A DNA stretch of 64,000 nucleotides, taken from assembly GCA_022566735.1 (NCBI GenBank), contig JADFIG010000001.1, positions 496,001-560,000 of the forward strand, written 5' to 3'. The position numbers were made by a program, and so were the translations under genes. The notes under the pieces were generated by a model, which was given only the letters and a program-made list of their open reading frames with translations, had not been told where the DNA came from and did not search any database. Shown here piece by piece: positions 19,951 through 29,683 of the stretch; positions within the stretch are counted from its first letter, which is position 1, and each line of letters starts with the position of its first letter. The DNA is from Pseudomonadota bacterium. GTDB taxonomy: Bacteria; Pseudomonadota; Gammaproteobacteria; Burkholderiales; Burkholderiaceae_C.

Positions 19951-20799
19951 ATGCCCACCGTCCAGTCCATCACCTCGCGGGACAACCCGCTGATCCAGCG
20001 CCTGCGCCGCCTGGCCCAGGAGCCTGTGGCCTACCGCAAGCAGGGTGAGGTCTGGCTGGAGGGCGACCACCTGTGCTCGGCCTGCCTGTCGCGCCAGGTG
20101 CCGGTGCCGGTGGCCGTGGTCGCCGACAGCGCCTGGATCGGCGAGCACGGCAGCGCTTCGGGTGAGGACGCGCGCGCCGCCCTGGCCAGCCGCCTGGCGC
20201 GTGCCGCCGACAAGGTGGTGGTGGTGCCCGAGGCCCTGTGGCATGCCTTCACGGGCCTGGAGTCGCCAGCGCGCATCGGCTTCCTGCTGCCGTTGGAGGG
20301 CCTCAAAAGGCAAGGTGGTGGCGCCCCTGATGCAGGCGGCCTGCCGGGCATCCTCCCCCAGGCCCGCAGCGTGGTGCTGGACCGGCTGCAGGATGCCGGC
20401 AACGTCGGCAGCATCCTGCGCAGCGCGGCGGCCCTCGGCGCGCAACAGGTGCTGGCCCTCAAGGGCACGGCCGGGTTGTGGAGCCCCAAGGTGCTGCGTG
20501 CCGGCATGGGTGCGCACTTCGCGCTGCACCTGGTCGAGCAGCTGGATGCGGCCGACCTGAGCGCCTTGCAGGTGCCGCTGGTGGCCACCAGCTCGCACAC
20601 CGAGCACGTGGTCTCGAACGTGGCATTGCCCGAGCCCTGCGCCTGGGTCATGGGCCACGAAGGGCAGGGCGTCAGCGAGGCCCTGCAGGCACGCTGCACG
20701 CTGACCGTCACCATCCCTCAGCCGGGCGGCGAAGAGTCCTTGAACGTCGCCGCGGCCACCGCCATCTGCCTGTACGAGTCGCTGCGCCAACGCAGCTGA
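19951..20799 (+). CDS. TrmH/SpoU-family RNA 2'-O-ribose methyltransferase
   Basis: SAM-dependent RNA methyltransferase of the SPOUT class. The 282-residue protein begins ITSRDNPLIQRLRRLAQEP, the small RNA-recognition domain of the family, followed by the knotted catalytic domain with LDRLQDAGNVGSILRSAAAL, AWVMGHEGQGVSEAL and IPQPGGEESLNVAAATAI (SAM-binding knot). The target is probably 23S rRNA, but RlmB and other subfamilies cannot be separated by eye. ATG 19951 has no obvious ribosome-binding site. It follows rnhB by 43 bases. Confidence 0.9.
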   Translation: MPTVQSITSRDNPLIQRLRRLAQEPVAYRKQGEVWLEGDHLCSACLSRQVPVPVAVVADSAWIGEHGSASGEDARAALASRLARAADKVVVVPEALWHAFTGLESPARIGFLLPLEGLKRQGGGAPDAGGLPGILPQARSVVLDRLQDAGNVGSILRSAAALGAQQVLALKGTAGLWSPKVLRAGMGAHFALHLVEQLDAADLSALQVPLVATSSHTEHVVSNVALPEPCAWVMGHEGQGVSEALQARCTLTVTIPQPGGEESLNVAAATAICLYESLRQRS

Positions 20800-20909
20800 C
20801 CAGATTCCCGCATGGCGGAATTTGCCGGGCTGTTTCCTGGCGCGTTTTGTCCTAATATGTGACACATGCCGTGTCGGTTGACCCGCGGCGCTTTTCCCAA
20901 GGAGGACAC

Positions 20910-21608
20910 ATGGATCGTTCCCTCAAACCCCTGGATGTGGTTTACAGCGGCTCGCTGGGCTCGTCTCGCCAGCGCGTGCTGCGCAACACCTACGCCTTGC
21001 TCGCCCTGTCCATGCTGCCCACGGTGCTGGGTGCCTGGGTTGGCGTGAGCTTCGGCTTCAGCCTGCTGCCAGGCAGCCCGTTGATCGGCGCCTTGCTGTT
21101 CCTGGGCATCGCCTTCGCGTTCTTCTACGGCATCGAAAAGACCAAGCACAGCGGCACAGGCGTGCTGCTCCTGCTGGGCTTCACCTTCTTCATGGGCCTG
21201 ATGCTGTCGCGCCTGCTGGGCTTTGCCCTGGGCCTGGCCAATGGCGCCCAGCTCATCGCGCTGGCCTTCGGGGGCACGGCCGCGGTGTTCGTGGGCATGG
21301 CCACCGTGGCCAGCACCATGAAGCGCGACATCTCCGGCCTGGGCAAGTGGCTGTTCATGGGCGTGATCGTCCTGATCCTGGCCGGTCTGGCCAACATCTG
21401 GCTGCAATTGCCCGCGCTGATGCTGGCCATCTCCACCATGGCGGTGCTGATCTTCTCGGCCTTCATCCTCTACGACCTCAAGCGTGTCATCGACGGTGGT
21501 GAGACCAACTACGTCAGCGCCACGCTGGCCGTCTACCTCGACGTCTACAACGTCTTCACCTCGCTGCTGCAGCTGCTGATGGCCTTGGGCGGCGCCGGCG
21601 ACGACTGA
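20910..21608 (+). CDS. Bax inhibitor-1/YccA family inner-membrane protein
   Basis: A 232-residue protein with about seven membrane segments starting after a soluble N-terminus (MDRSLKPLDVVYSGSLG). Helices include TYALLALSMLPTVLGAWVGV and ALAFGGTAAVFVGMATVAS, and the C-terminal SAFILYDLKRVIDGGETNYV with acidic residues is a family hallmark. Members act as pH-sensitive calcium leak channels or modulate FtsH proteolysis; which applies here is unknown. ATG 20910 follows a strong AAGGAGG site; the frame open to 20859 is not needed. A possible -10 (TAATAT, 20853-20858) lies upstream. It converges on dnaB. Confidence 0.92.
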   Translation: MDRSLKPLDVVYSGSLGSSRQRVLRNTYALLALSMLPTVLGAWVGVSFGFSLLPGSPLIGALLFLGIAFAFFYGIEKTKHSGTGVLLLLGFTFFMGLMLSRLLGFALGLANGAQLIALAFGGTAAVFVGMATVASTMKRDISGLGKWLFMGVIVLILAGLANIWLQLPALMLAISTMAVLIFSAFILYDLKRVIDGGETNYVSATLAVYLDVYNVFTSLLQLLMALGGAGDD

Positions 21609-21626
21609 GCGCCAGCGGCCCCTGGC

Positions 21627-23057
21627 TCAGTACTCGTCCCCGCCGTAGCTGCCGGGGGCGAGGTTCTCGAAGCGCGTGTTGGCCTTCAGGAAGGCCAGGT
21701 GCATGCTGCCCACCGGGCCGTTACGCTGTTTGCCGATGATGATCTCGGCCACACCCGGGATCTTCGATTCCTTGTTGTAGTACTCGTCCCGGTAGATGAA
21801 CATGATGACGTCGGCGTCCTGCTCGATGGCGCCGGACTCCCGCAGGTCGGACATCATGGGGCGCTTGTCAGGCCGGGTTTCGACCGAGCGGTTGAGCTGT
21901 GACAGCGCGATCACCGGACACTGCAGCTCCTTGGCCAGCGCCTTCAGGCCCCGCGAGATTTCACCGATCACCGTGGCGCGGTTTTCCTCGTTGCCACCCG
22001 AGCCGCTCATCAGCTGCAGGTAGTCGATGATGATCAGGCCCAGCGTGCCACCGAACTGGCGCGCCAGGCGGCGGGCACGGGCGCGCAACTCGTTGGGCGA
22101 CAGGCCCGGTGTCTCGTCGATGAAGACGTGGGCGTGGCGCAGCTTCTCCACGGTCTCGCTCAGGCGGCTCCACTCGTCGTCGGACAGCCGCCCGGTGCGC
22201 AGGTTCTGCTGGTTGATGCGGCCGATCGAGCCGACCATCCGCAGGGCCAATTGCGAGGCGCCCATTTCCATCGAGAACACCGCCACCGGCAGGCCCTCGT
22301 TGACGGCCACGTTCTCGCCGATGTTCAGCGCGAAGGCGGTCTTGCCCATCGAGGGGCGGGCTGCCAGGATGATGAGGTCGCCCTTTTGCAGGCCGGCCGT
22401 CATCTTGTCCAGGTCGATGAACCCGGTGCGCACGCCGGTGACGTCTTCCGAGCCGTTGTCGGCCAGCTCCTGCACGCGGTCGAGCAGGTCGACCACCAGG
22501 CCGTCCATGGCGAAGAAGCCCTGCTTGTTGCGGCTGCCTTCCTCGCCGATCTTCATGATCTTGGCTTCGGCCTCGTCGAGGATGTCCGACACCGTCTTGC
22601 CCTGCGGGCTGAAGGCGTTGGTGGCGATCTCGTCGGAGGCCGTCACCAGCTTGCGCAGCACCGCACGCTCGCGCACGATTTCGGCGTAGCGGCGCATGTT
22701 GGCCGCGCTGGGCACCGACTGTGCCAGGTTGTTCAGGTAGGTCAGGCCGCCCACGTCGTTGGCCTTGCCCTGCATCTGCAATTGCTCGAACACCGTGATG
22801 ACGTCGGCCGGCTTGGAGGCCGAGACCAACTGCTGGATGGCCATGAAGATGAGCTGGTGCTCGTGGCGGTAGAAGTCGCTGTCGGAGAGCAGGTCGGCCG
22901 CGCGGTCCCAGGCGCTGTTGTCCAGCAGCAGGCCCCCCAGCACGCTTTGCTCGGCCTCGATGGAGTGCGGCGGCACGCGCAGGCGAGCGATCTCGTCGCT
23001 GGCAGGGGCGTCGCCGGGGTTCTTGAAAGAGGAGGGGGTGGGGAAGACTGCGGCCAT
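21627..23057 (-). CDS. dnaB: Replicative DNA helicase DnaB
   Basis: Hexameric 5'-3' helicase at the replication fork. The 476-residue protein has an N-terminal primase-interacting domain (PPHSIEAEQSVLGGLLLDN), a linker helix and a RecA-like motor with Walker A AARPSMGKTAFALNIG, Walker B LIIIDYLQLMSG and SQLNRSVETRPDKRPMMSDL. No intein interrupts it. ATG 23057 (MAAVFPTPSS) is preferred; the frame stays open to 23201, adding 48 Pro/Ser-rich residues unlike the family. It is downstream of rplI but separated by a terminator, so it may have its own promoter. Confidence 0.97.
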   Translation of the reverse strand: MAAVFPTPSSFKNPGDAPASDEIARLRVPPHSIEAEQSVLGGLLLDNSAWDRAADLLSDSDFYRHEHQLIFMAIQQLVSASKPADVITVFEQLQMQGKANDVGGLTYLNNLAQSVPSAANMRRYAEIVRERAVLRKLVTASDEIATNAFSPQGKTVSDILDEAEAKIMKIGEEGSRNKQGFFAMDGLVVDLLDRVQELADNGSEDVTGVRTGFIDLDKMTAGLQKGDLIILAARPSMGKTAFALNIGENVAVNEGLPVAVFSMEMGASQLALRMVGSIGRINQQNLRTGRLSDDEWSRLSETVEKLRHAHVFIDETPGLSPNELRARARRLARQFGGTLGLIIIDYLQLMSGSGGNEENRATVIGEISRGLKALAKELQCPVIALSQLNRSVETRPDKRPMMSDLRESGAIEQDADVIMFIYRDEYYNKESKIPGVAEIIIGKQRNGPVGSMHLAFLKANTRFENLAPGSYGGDEY

Positions 23058-23201
23058 GGGACGATGATACGGTCGGCGGGGGGCGGGGCCTGTGGACAAG
23101 TCTGTGGGCAGGCTTGGGAAATTCGGGGGAAATGCAGGGGACTTCCTGGGGACGGCGGTGGACAAGTCGCACCGCGGCCCCGGCCCGTCCAGAAACGACA
23201 A

Positions 23202-23219
23202 AGCCGGCTTGCGCCGGCT
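23202..23219 (-). terminator. Terminator of the rpsF-priB-rpsR-rplI operon
   Basis: Minus-strand stem AGCCGGC-GCAA-GCCGGCT followed by TTGTCGTTT, about 50 bases past the rplI stop and before dnaB. Confidence 0.7.
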
Positions 23220-23269
23220 CTGGTGCGTGGGCCGCCGCAGCGACCCGGGCGAAAAGACAGACCCGAAGA

Positions 23270-23722
23270 TCAGTCGGTCTCGCCTTGCACGTTGACGGTG
23301 ACGTCCACCACCACGTCGGTGTGCAGGGACACCGACACGGCGAACTCGCCCACGGTCTTCAGCGGGCCGTTGGGCAGGCGAACCTGCTGCTTGGCCACGT
23401 CGAACCCGGCGGCCTTCAGGGCGTCGGCGATGTCGTGGTTGGTGACGGAGCCGAACAGGCGGCCGTCCACGCCAGCCTTCTGGCTGACGGTCACGGTCTT
23501 GCCGTTGAGCTTCTCGCCCACGGCTTGTGCAGAGGCCAGCTTCTCGGCGGAAGCCTTCTCCAGCTCGGCGCGGCGGGCTTCGAATTCAGCCACGGCCTTT
23601 TCGGTGGCGCGGCGGGCCTGGCCGGTGGGGATCAGGAAGTTACGGGCGTAGCCGTCCTTGACCTTGACCACATCACCCAGGTTGCCCAGGTTGGCGACTT
23701 TTTCGAGGAGGATGATTTGCAT
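23270..23722 (-). CDS. rplI: 50S ribosomal protein L9
   Basis: Large-subunit protein at the base of the L1 stalk. The 150-residue product starts [19 protein letters not shown], contains [16 protein letters not shown] (family signature), a long charged linker helix (about 50-80) and a C-terminal domain with [16 protein letters not shown]. It is the last gene of the rpsF-priB-rpsR-rplI operon and is followed by a terminator. The GGAGGA just upstream of ATG 23722 is a strong ribosome-binding site. Confidence 0.98.
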   Translation of the reverse strand: MQIILLEKVANLGNLGDVVKVKDGYARNFLIPTGQARRATEKAVAEFEARRAELEKASAEKLASAQAVGEKLNGKTVTVSQKAGVDGRLFGSVTNHDIADALKAAGFDVAKQQVRLPNGPLKTVGEFAVSVSLHTDVVVDVTVNVQGETD

Positions 23723-23740
23723 GCGAGTTCTCCTTGTGCC

Positions 23741-24034
23741 TTAGACGCGGTGTTGGTCGCTGTAAGGCAGCAGGGCCAGGAAGCGGGCGCGCTTGATGGC
23801 GGTGGTCAGCTGACGCTGGTAGATCGCGCGGGTGCCGGTCAGGCGAGCGGGGATGATCTTGCCGTTTTCAGCGATGAAATCGCGCAGGGTGTCGACGTCC
23901 TTGTAGTCGATCTGTTCGACACCAGCGACGGTGAAGCGGCAGAAGCGCTTGCGGCGGAACAGCAGGGACTGCGTGTTGCGCTTGCCCTTGCGGTCTTTGG
24001 AGAACTTGCCGTTCTTGGAGCGGGGAGCAACCAT
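23741..24034 (-). CDS. rpsR: 30S ribosomal protein S18
   Basis: Small-subunit protein binding next to S6 on the platform. The 97-residue sequence has a basic N-terminal extension ([15 protein letters not shown]) and the family core [38 protein letters not shown] and [15 protein letters not shown]. It lies between priB and rplI, 9 bases after priB, as in other proteobacteria. Confidence 0.98.
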   Translation of the reverse strand: MVAPRSKNGKFSKDRKGKRNTQSLLFRRKRFCRFTVAGVEQIDYKDVDTLRDFIAENGKIIPARLTGTRAIYQRQLTTAIKRARFLALLPYSDQHRV

Positions 24035-24043
24035 GTTGACCTC

Positions 24044-24355
24044 TCAAATATCCGTTGAATGTGTTTGAACGATGTCGGTGAGTTCGGTGATGTGCAGCAG
24101 CACGCCTTTGCCGTGACGCGGAGCCCCCAGAAAGCCAGCGAGCCCGAAGGCTTCGCCGATGGCCTGCTTGTTCAGCCGATCTGCGATCGGGCCGATGGCC
24201 ACGGCCTTGATGTCCAGCTTGACCTTGCGGCTTTGCTGGTTCTCGCTCACCGTGGATTCGTGTTGAAGCACGAGGTCCAGGGCGGGCAGGCCGGCGGGGG
24301 TGTATCTGAGCGACTTGCGTTCGATGATCTGGGCGGACAGCAGAACCTGGTTCAT
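24044..24355 (-). CDS. priB: Primosomal replication protein PriB
   Basis: Single-stranded-DNA-binding OB-fold dimer that bridges PriA and DnaT/DnaC at restarting forks. The 103-residue protein shows MNQVLLSAQIIERKSLRYTP at the start, PALDLVLQHESTVSENQQSRKV in the middle and a final ITELTDIVQ. It sits between rpsF and rpsR, the usual place in Beta- and Gammaproteobacteria, and near dnaB, its functional partner in restart. Confidence 0.93.
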   Translation of the reverse strand: MNQVLLSAQIIERKSLRYTPAGLPALDLVLQHESTVSENQQSRKVKLDIKAVAIGPIADRLNKQAIGEAFGLAGFLGAPRHGKGVLLHITELTDIVQTHSTDI

Positions 24356-24433
24356 GCCGGGGAATCCGCGCTCAAGCCATCTGACGCAGAGGGGGGCACA
24401 GGCGGGTGCGACCTGGCAGCCTTGCGGCTGTCA

Positions 24434-24799
24434 TCAGGCAGCAGCTTGCTCCTGCTGGGCCTTGCGGGCCTCTTCACGCTCAACCTGCTTCATCATCACG
24501 GAAGGAGAGGTCTCGGCCTTGTCCTTCTGCACGGTCAGGTGACGCAGCACGGCGTCGTTGAACTTGAAGCCGGTTTCGATCTCAGCCAGGATTTCCTTGG
24601 TGATCTCGACGTTCAGGCACAGGTAGTGGGCCTTGGCCAGCTTGTTGATCTGGTAAGCCAGCTGACGGCGGCCCCAGTCTTCAACGCGGTGCACCTGGCC
24701 ACCGTTGGTGGTGATCAGGGTCTTGTAGCGCTCCAGCATGGCCGGAACTTGTTCGCTTTGATCCGGGTGGATCAGCACGACGATTTCGTAGTGACGCAT
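24434..24799 (-). CDS. rpsF: 30S ribosomal protein S6
   Basis: Small-subunit platform protein pairing with S18. The 121-residue product starts [20 protein letters not shown] and contains [20 protein letters not shown] and [12 protein letters not shown]. The C-terminus is an Ala/Gln/Glu-rich tail. The AAGGAGT before ATG 24799 is a good ribosome-binding site; the frame open to 24922 is upstream leader. It heads the minus-strand operon rpsF-priB-rpsR-rplI. Confidence 0.98.
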   Translation of the reverse strand: MRHYEIVVLIHPDQSEQVPAMLERYKTLITTNGGQVHRVEDWGRRQLAYQINKLAKAHYLCLNVEITKEILAEIETGFKFNDAVLRHLTVQKDKAETSPSVMMKQVEREEARKAQQEQAAA

Positions 24800-24957
24800 G
24801 GTGACTCCTTGTGGATTCCCCGTCGTCCGGGCCAGCAAGCGGATGCTTGGGCGGGCCCCGACCCCGGGAGGGAAGCCGTCGCGAAGCGTCAAACCCGCGT
24901 ACGGCAAGGCCTGTTTTTGCAAACAGGAAATGGAAAACCCAGGACTATAGCAGGTTT

Positions 24958-26154
24958 TCAGTCGCCTGGGTGCTCTGTCTGCCAGCCGTCTTGCACGGCG
25001 CGCGACCAGGCCTGGAGGAAATCCGACTGCGTGACGATGCCCACCAGCTTGCGGCCTTCGCCCACGATGGGGATGTGGTGGTGGCCGTCTTCGGTGAACA
25101 GGGGCAGGAGGTCCATGAGCGGGCGCTGGGCGCTGGCCACCCGCACCTGGCGCGTCATGATCTGGCCAACCACTTCGGCCTTGTCCGAGCTGATGCCGGG
25201 GGGGGCGCGCAGGAGGTGCCTCAGGCGAGAGGCCATGGCCTCGTGCGAGTCCACGCCGGCATGCCGAAGGAAGTCGGCCCGGGTGACGATGCCCACCAAG
25301 TGCTGGTACTGGTCGACCACGGGCAGGGCCTTGATGCGGTGGCGGTTGAGCAGCGCCCAGGCTTCCTGCAGCGGCGTGCCGAACTGCACCGTGATGAGCT
25401 CGCGCGACATGATGGTGTCGCAGCGCAACTCACTGAGGCGGCGCCGATAGGCCAGGCGCTCGGTTTCATGCAGCAGGGCTTCGAGGTCATCGCGGCTGAC
25501 GTCGAGCACCTGGTTGTAGCGGCGCAGGACCTCGCCGAGGTCGTCGGGCGCGCGCGCTGCGCCGGCGCCCGCCGGCTTCGGTGGCAGGCTGGCACCTTGC
25601 GGATGGGGGTAGCGCCGCCCGGTGAGGCTGTTGTAGGCGGCACCCGCCAGCACCAGCAGCACGGAGTTGGCCAGCACGGGAAAGATCGGGAAGCGCCAGG
25701 TGGCGGCGTGGGTGAGCACGGCCGTCAGCGCCACCGCGCCGCCGGGCGGGTGCAGGCTGCGCGTGCCCAGCATGGCGGCAACCGCCAGGCAGACCGCCGC
25801 GGGGCCGGCCACCAGCGGATCCAGTCCCGTGCTGGCCAACGCCATGCCCACCAGGGCGGACACCGTGTTGCCAGCGACCACGGCCCAGGGTTGGGCCATG
25901 GGGCCGGCAGGCACCGCAAAGACCAGCACGGCCGATGCGCCCAACGGCGCGATCATCCAGGGGCTGGCGGGCAGCAGGGTGCCCAGCTGGCGGCACAGCG
26001 CCCCCATGAACACCAGCCCGAGCAGTGCGCCGATGGCAGCGCGCAGCCGCTCGCGCGGGCTGGCCAGCACCGGGGCGGGCCACAGCAGCTCGCGCCAGCG
26101 TGCGTGCCAGGCGAGGGGGCGGGTGGGGCTGCGGTGGCCGGTGTCGGTGGGCAT
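24958..26154 (-). CDS. HPP-family membrane protein fused to a CBS-domain pair
   Basis: The 398-residue protein has an N-terminal HPP domain with four or five membrane segments (about residues 30-180) including [20 protein letters not shown] and the family signature [16 protein letters not shown] soluble C-terminal half carries two CBS motifs ([20 protein letters not shown] and [20 protein letters not shown]). HPP proteins include nitrite transporters of chloroplasts and cyanobacteria; CBS pairs usually bind adenylates and gate transport. The substrate here is unknown. ATG 26154 is preferred; a GTG at 26184 is also possible. It is followed by no operon partner. Confidence 0.85.
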   Translation of the reverse strand: MPTDTGHRSPTRPLAWHARWRELLWPAPVLASPRERLRAAIGALLGLVFMGALCRQLGTLLPASPWMIAPLGASAVLVFAVPAGPMAQPWAVVAGNTVSALVGMALASTGLDPLVAGPAAVCLAVAAMLGTRSLHPPGGAVALTAVLTHAATWRFPIFPVLANSVLLVLAGAAYNSLTGRRYPHPQGASLPPKPAGAGAARAPDDLGEVLRRYNQVLDVSRDDLEALLHETERLAYRRRLSELRCDTIMSRELITVQFGTPLQEAWALLNRHRIKALPVVDQYQHLVGIVTRADFLRHAGVDSHEAMASRLRHLLRAPPGISSDKAEVVGQIMTRQVRVASAQRPLMDLLPLFTEDGHHHIPIVGEGRKLVGIVTQSDFLQAWSRAVQDGWQTEHPGD

Positions 26155-26200
26155 GAGGGCGCTTGGGCCGACGCCCCCTTGCACCTGGTGTCAGGCTGCG

Positions 26201-28618
26201 TCAGCCCTTGGCGGCCAGGCGCTGCCAGGTGTCGACCACGGTGTCCGGGTTCAGCGAGATGGACACGATGCCTTCGTCGGCCAGCCATTCGGCGAAGTCC
26301 GGGTGATCCGAAGGGCCCTGGCCGCAGATGCCGATGTACTTGCCGTGGGCACGGCAGGCGGCGATGGCGCGCGAGATCATGGCCTTGACGGCGGGGTCGC
26401 GCTCGTCGAAGTCATGGGCCAGCAGCTCCAGGCCGGAGTCGCGGTCCAGGCCCAGGGTCAGCTGGGTCAGGTCGTTGGAGCCAATCGACATGCCATCGAA
26501 GAACTCCAGGAACTGCTCGGCCAGGATGGCGTTGGAAGGCACTTCGCACATCATGATGACGCGCAGACCGTCCTTGCCACCCTTGGCTTCGCGCACCAGG
26601 CCATGGTCGGCCAGCATGCCGGTGACGCGCTCGGCCTGCTTGAGGGTGCGCACGAAGGGCACCATGATCTCGACGTTGGTCAGGCCCATGTCGTTGCGCA
26701 CGCGCTTGAGCGCTTCGCATTCCATGGCGAAGGCCTCGCCGAACTCGGAGCTGATGTAGCGCGAGGCGCCACGGAAGCCCAGCATCGGGTTTTCTTCTTC
26801 CGGCTCGTAGCGCGAACCGCCGATCAGCTTCTTGTACTCGTTGGACTTGAAGTCCGACAGGCGCACGATGACCGGCTTGGGCCAGAAGGCCGCGGCGATG
26901 GTGGCGATGCCTTCGGCCAGCTTGTCCACGTAGAAGGCGCGCGGCGAGGCGTGGCCACGGGCCACCGATTCGACGGCCTTTTTCAGGTCGGAGTCGATGT
27001 TCGGATAGTCGAGGATGGCCTTGGGGTGGACGCCGATGTTGTTGTTGATGATGAACTCGAGGCGGGCCAGGCCGACGCCGCTGTTGGGCATCTGGGCGAA
27101 GTCGAAGGCCAGCTGCGGGTTGCCGACGTTCATCATGATCTTCAGGCCGATGTGGGGCATTTCGCCACGGGTCACCTCGGTGATCTCGGTCTCCAGCAGG
27201 CCTTCGTAGATGTAGCCGGTGTCGCCTTCGGAGCAGGCCACGGTGACGAGCGTGCCATCGCTCAGGCGCTCGGTGGCGTTGCCGCAACCGACCACGGCCG
27301 GGATGCCCAGTTCACGCGCGATGATGGCGGCGTGGCAGGTGCGGCCGCCGCGGTTCGTCACGATGGCGCTGGCGCGCTTCATGACGGGCTCCCAGTTGGG
27401 GTCGGTCATGTCGGTGACGAGGATGTCGCCGGGCTGGACGGTGTCCATCTCGGAGATGGAGTGCACCACGCGCACGGGGCCGGTGCCGATCTTCTGGCCG
27501 ATCGCGCGGCCTTCGGCCAGGATGGTGCCGGTGCCCTTGAGCTTGTAGCGCTGCTCGGCCTTGCCTTGCTGCTGGCTCTTCACGGTCTCCGGGCGGGCCT
27601 GCAGGATGTAGAGCTGGCCGTCGGTGCCGTCCTTGCCCCATTCGATGTCCATCGGGCGGCCGTAGTGCTGCTCGATGATCATGGCGTAGCGGGCGAGCTC
27701 GGTCACGTCCTCGTTGGTCAGGCTGTAGCGGTTGCGGGCCTCGACGGTGGTGTCCACGGTGCGCACCAGCTTGCCGCTGGCGGCCTTTTCCTCGGCGCTG
27801 GCGAACTCCATCTTGATCAGCTTGGAGCCCAGGTTGCGGCGGATGACGGCCTGCTTGCCGGCCTTGAGGGCGGGCTTGTGCACGTAGAACTCGTCGGGGT
27901 TGACCGCGCCTTGCACGACGGTTTCGCCCAGGCCGTAGCTGGAGGTGATGAAGACGACGTCGGAGAAGCCGGATTCGGTGTCGATGGTGAACATCACGCC
28001 GGCGGCGCCGAGGTCGGAGCGCACCATGCGTTGCACGCCGGCCGACAGCGCCACGACGTCGTGGGCGAAGCCCTTGTGGACGCGGTAGGAGATGGCGCGG
28101 TCGTTGTAGAGCGAGGCGAACACTTCCTTCATCTTGTGCAGGACGTCTTCGATGCCCACCACGTTCAGGAAGGTTTCCTGCTGGCCGGCGAACGAGGCGT
28201 CGGGCAGGTCTTCGGCGGTGGCCGAGGAGCGCACGGCGAACGAGGCCTGCAGGTTGCTGCCGGCCAGCGTGGCGAAGGCGCCGCGGATGGCCTGCTCCAG
28301 GTCGGCGGGGAAGGGCTGGGCTTCGACCCAGCCACGGATTTCGGCGCCGGCCTGGGCCAGGGCGCGCACGTCTTCGGTGTCCAGCGTGGCCAGGCGCTGG
28401 CTGATGCGGTCGGCCAGGCCGTCGTGCTTGAGGAATTCGCGGAAGGCGTGGGCGGTGGTGGCGAAGCCGGTGGGCACGCGCACGCCGTCAGGGCCGGTGG
28501 GCAGCTGGGAGATCATCTCGCCCAGCGAGGCGTTCTTGCCGCCGACGACTTCCACGTCGGACATGCGCAGTTGCTCGAAGGGCACGACCAGGGCGGTCGG
28601 CTCAAAGCGTTCAGACAT
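26201..28618 (-). CDS. ppsA: Phosphoenolpyruvate synthase
   Basis: Converts pyruvate, ATP and water to phosphoenolpyruvate, AMP and phosphate for gluconeogenesis. The 805-residue protein has an N-terminal ATP-grasp domain ([37 protein letters not shown]), the swivelling phosphohistidine domain ([20 protein letters not shown], catalytic His) and a C-terminal TIM barrel with [17 protein letters not shown] and [11 protein letters not shown]. The divergent neighbour is its regulatory kinase/phosphorylase ppsR. Confidence 0.98.
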   Translation of the reverse strand: MSERFEPTALVVPFEQLRMSDVEVVGGKNASLGEMISQLPTGPDGVRVPTGFATTAHAFREFLKHDGLADRISQRLATLDTEDVRALAQAGAEIRGWVEAQPFPADLEQAIRGAFATLAGSNLQASFAVRSSATAEDLPDASFAGQQETFLNVVGIEDVLHKMKEVFASLYNDRAISYRVHKGFAHDVVALSAGVQRMVRSDLGAAGVMFTIDTESGFSDVVFITSSYGLGETVVQGAVNPDEFYVHKPALKAGKQAVIRRNLGSKLIKMEFASAEEKAASGKLVRTVDTTVEARNRYSLTNEDVTELARYAMIIEQHYGRPMDIEWGKDGTDGQLYILQARPETVKSQQQGKAEQRYKLKGTGTILAEGRAIGQKIGTGPVRVVHSISEMDTVQPGDILVTDMTDPNWEPVMKRASAIVTNRGGRTCHAAIIARELGIPAVVGCGNATERLSDGTLVTVACSEGDTGYIYEGLLETEITEVTRGEMPHIGLKIMMNVGNPQLAFDFAQMPNSGVGLARLEFIINNNIGVHPKAILDYPNIDSDLKKAVESVARGHASPRAFYVDKLAEGIATIAAAFWPKPVIVRLSDFKSNEYKKLIGGSRYEPEEENPMLGFRGASRYISSEFGEAFAMECEALKRVRNDMGLTNVEIMVPFVRTLKQAERVTGMLADHGLVREAKGGKDGLRVIMMCEVPSNAILAEQFLEFFDGMSIGSNDLTQLTLGLDRDSGLELLAHDFDERDPAVKAMISRAIAACRAHGKYIGICGQGPSDHPDFAEWLADEGIVSISLNPDTVVDTWQRLAAKG

Positions 28619-28745
28619 ACAAAAGCTCCAGGATGGTGAAAAAAACCTTGGGCGTCCGGGGGGCCTGGATGGGCGCGCGCCGCCTGGCGATGTTCTGATT
28701 GTTCTGGGAGCCAGGCAGCCGGGACACGGCCTTCGCGGACTGCAG

Positions 28746-28775
28746 TTGAGTGGATTGTAGGGTCAGGCCTATGAT
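28746..28775 (+). promoter_or_regulatory. Putative sigma-70 promoter of ppsR
   Basis: TTGAGT and TATGAT separated by 18 bases in the 246-base divergent region between ppsA and ppsR, about 90 bases before the ppsR start. Confidence 0.4.
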
Positions 28776-28864
28776 CCGGTTTGATTCCCGCCGCAATCCA
28801 CCCGTCACATGGAGGGTGTGGCGTGAACACCGCACAGCGTCGTCCACCTCTCACCACATCCTTC

Positions 28865-29683
28865 ATGTCTGATCGCAGCGTCTTTTTCGTCTCCGATGGC
28901 ACGGGCATCACCGCCGAAACCATGGGCAACTCCATCCTGGCGCAGTTCGCCATCAAGCCGCGGCACATCCGCCGCCCCTTCATCGACACGGTCGACAAGG
29001 CGTTCCAGGTGGTGCGTGAGATCAACGCCGCCTGCGAGCGCGAGGGCAAGAAGGCCATCGTGTTCACCACCCTGGCCAATGACGAGGTGCTGGACATCCT
29101 GAAAGCCTGCCAGGGCAAGGTCTTCGACGTGATCAAGACCTTCGTGGAGCCACTGGAAGAAGAGTTCAACATGAAGTCCAACCACCGGGTGGGCCGCTTC
29201 AGCGACCCCAGCGTGGACCGCGAGTACAACAACCGCATCGACGCCATCCACTTCGCGCTGGAGCATGACGATGGCCAGTCTTCCCGCAATCTGGAATCGG
29301 CCGATGTGGTGCTGGTGGGCGTCAGCCGCAGCGGCAAGACGCCGACCTCGCTGTACCTGGCGATGCAGCATGGCATCAAGGCGGCGAACGTGCCGCTGAT
29401 CCCGGAGGACTTCGACCGCGGCTTCCTGCCCTCGATGCTCAAGCCCTACAAGAAGAAGTGCTTCGGCCTGACGATCGACGCCGAGCGCCTCAGCCAGATC
29501 CGCAATGAGCGCCGCCCCAACAGCCGCTACGCCAGCCTGGAGAACTGCCGCGCCGAGGTCAGCTCCGCCGAGGCCATGATGCGCCGCGAGGGCATCGCCT
29601 GGCTGTCATCGACGCACAAGTCGATTGAGGAGATCGCCACGACCATCCTGCGCGACATCCGGCCGGACCGGCTGATTTACTGA
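28865..29683 (+). CDS. ppsR: Phosphoenolpyruvate synthase regulatory protein (ADP/Pi-dependent kinase-pyrophosphorylase)
   Basis: Switches PEP synthase off and on by ADP-dependent phosphorylation and phosphate-dependent dephosphorylation of an active-site threonine. The 272-residue DUF299-type protein begins MSDRSVFFVSDGTGITAETM and has the P-loop GVSRSGKTPTSLYLA at about 151-165, FGLTIDAERLSQIRNERRP and the terminal ILRDIRPDRLIY. ATG 28865 is chosen; a GTG at 28823 would add 14 unconserved residues. It is divergent from its target ppsA. Its last 78 bases overlap the 3' end of the convergent histidine kinase gene. Confidence 0.96.
   Translation: MSDRSVFFVSDGTGITAETMGNSILAQFAIKPRHIRRPFIDTVDKAFQVVREINAACEREGKKAIVFTTLANDEVLDILKACQGKVFDVIKTFVEPLEEEFNMKSNHRVGRFSDPSVDREYNNRIDAIHFALEHDDGQSSRNLESADVVLVGVSRSGKTPTSLYLAMQHGIKAANVPLIPEDFDRGFLPSMLKPYKKKCFGLTIDAERLSQIRNERRPNSRYASLENCRAEVSSAEAMMRREGIAWLSSTHKSIEEIATTILRDIRPDRLIY

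Noticed and set aside
23058..23201. 48-residue N-terminal extension of DnaB
   Set aside because: Pro/Ser-rich, unlike DnaB, and overlaps the rplI terminator; ATG 23057 gives the normal start.
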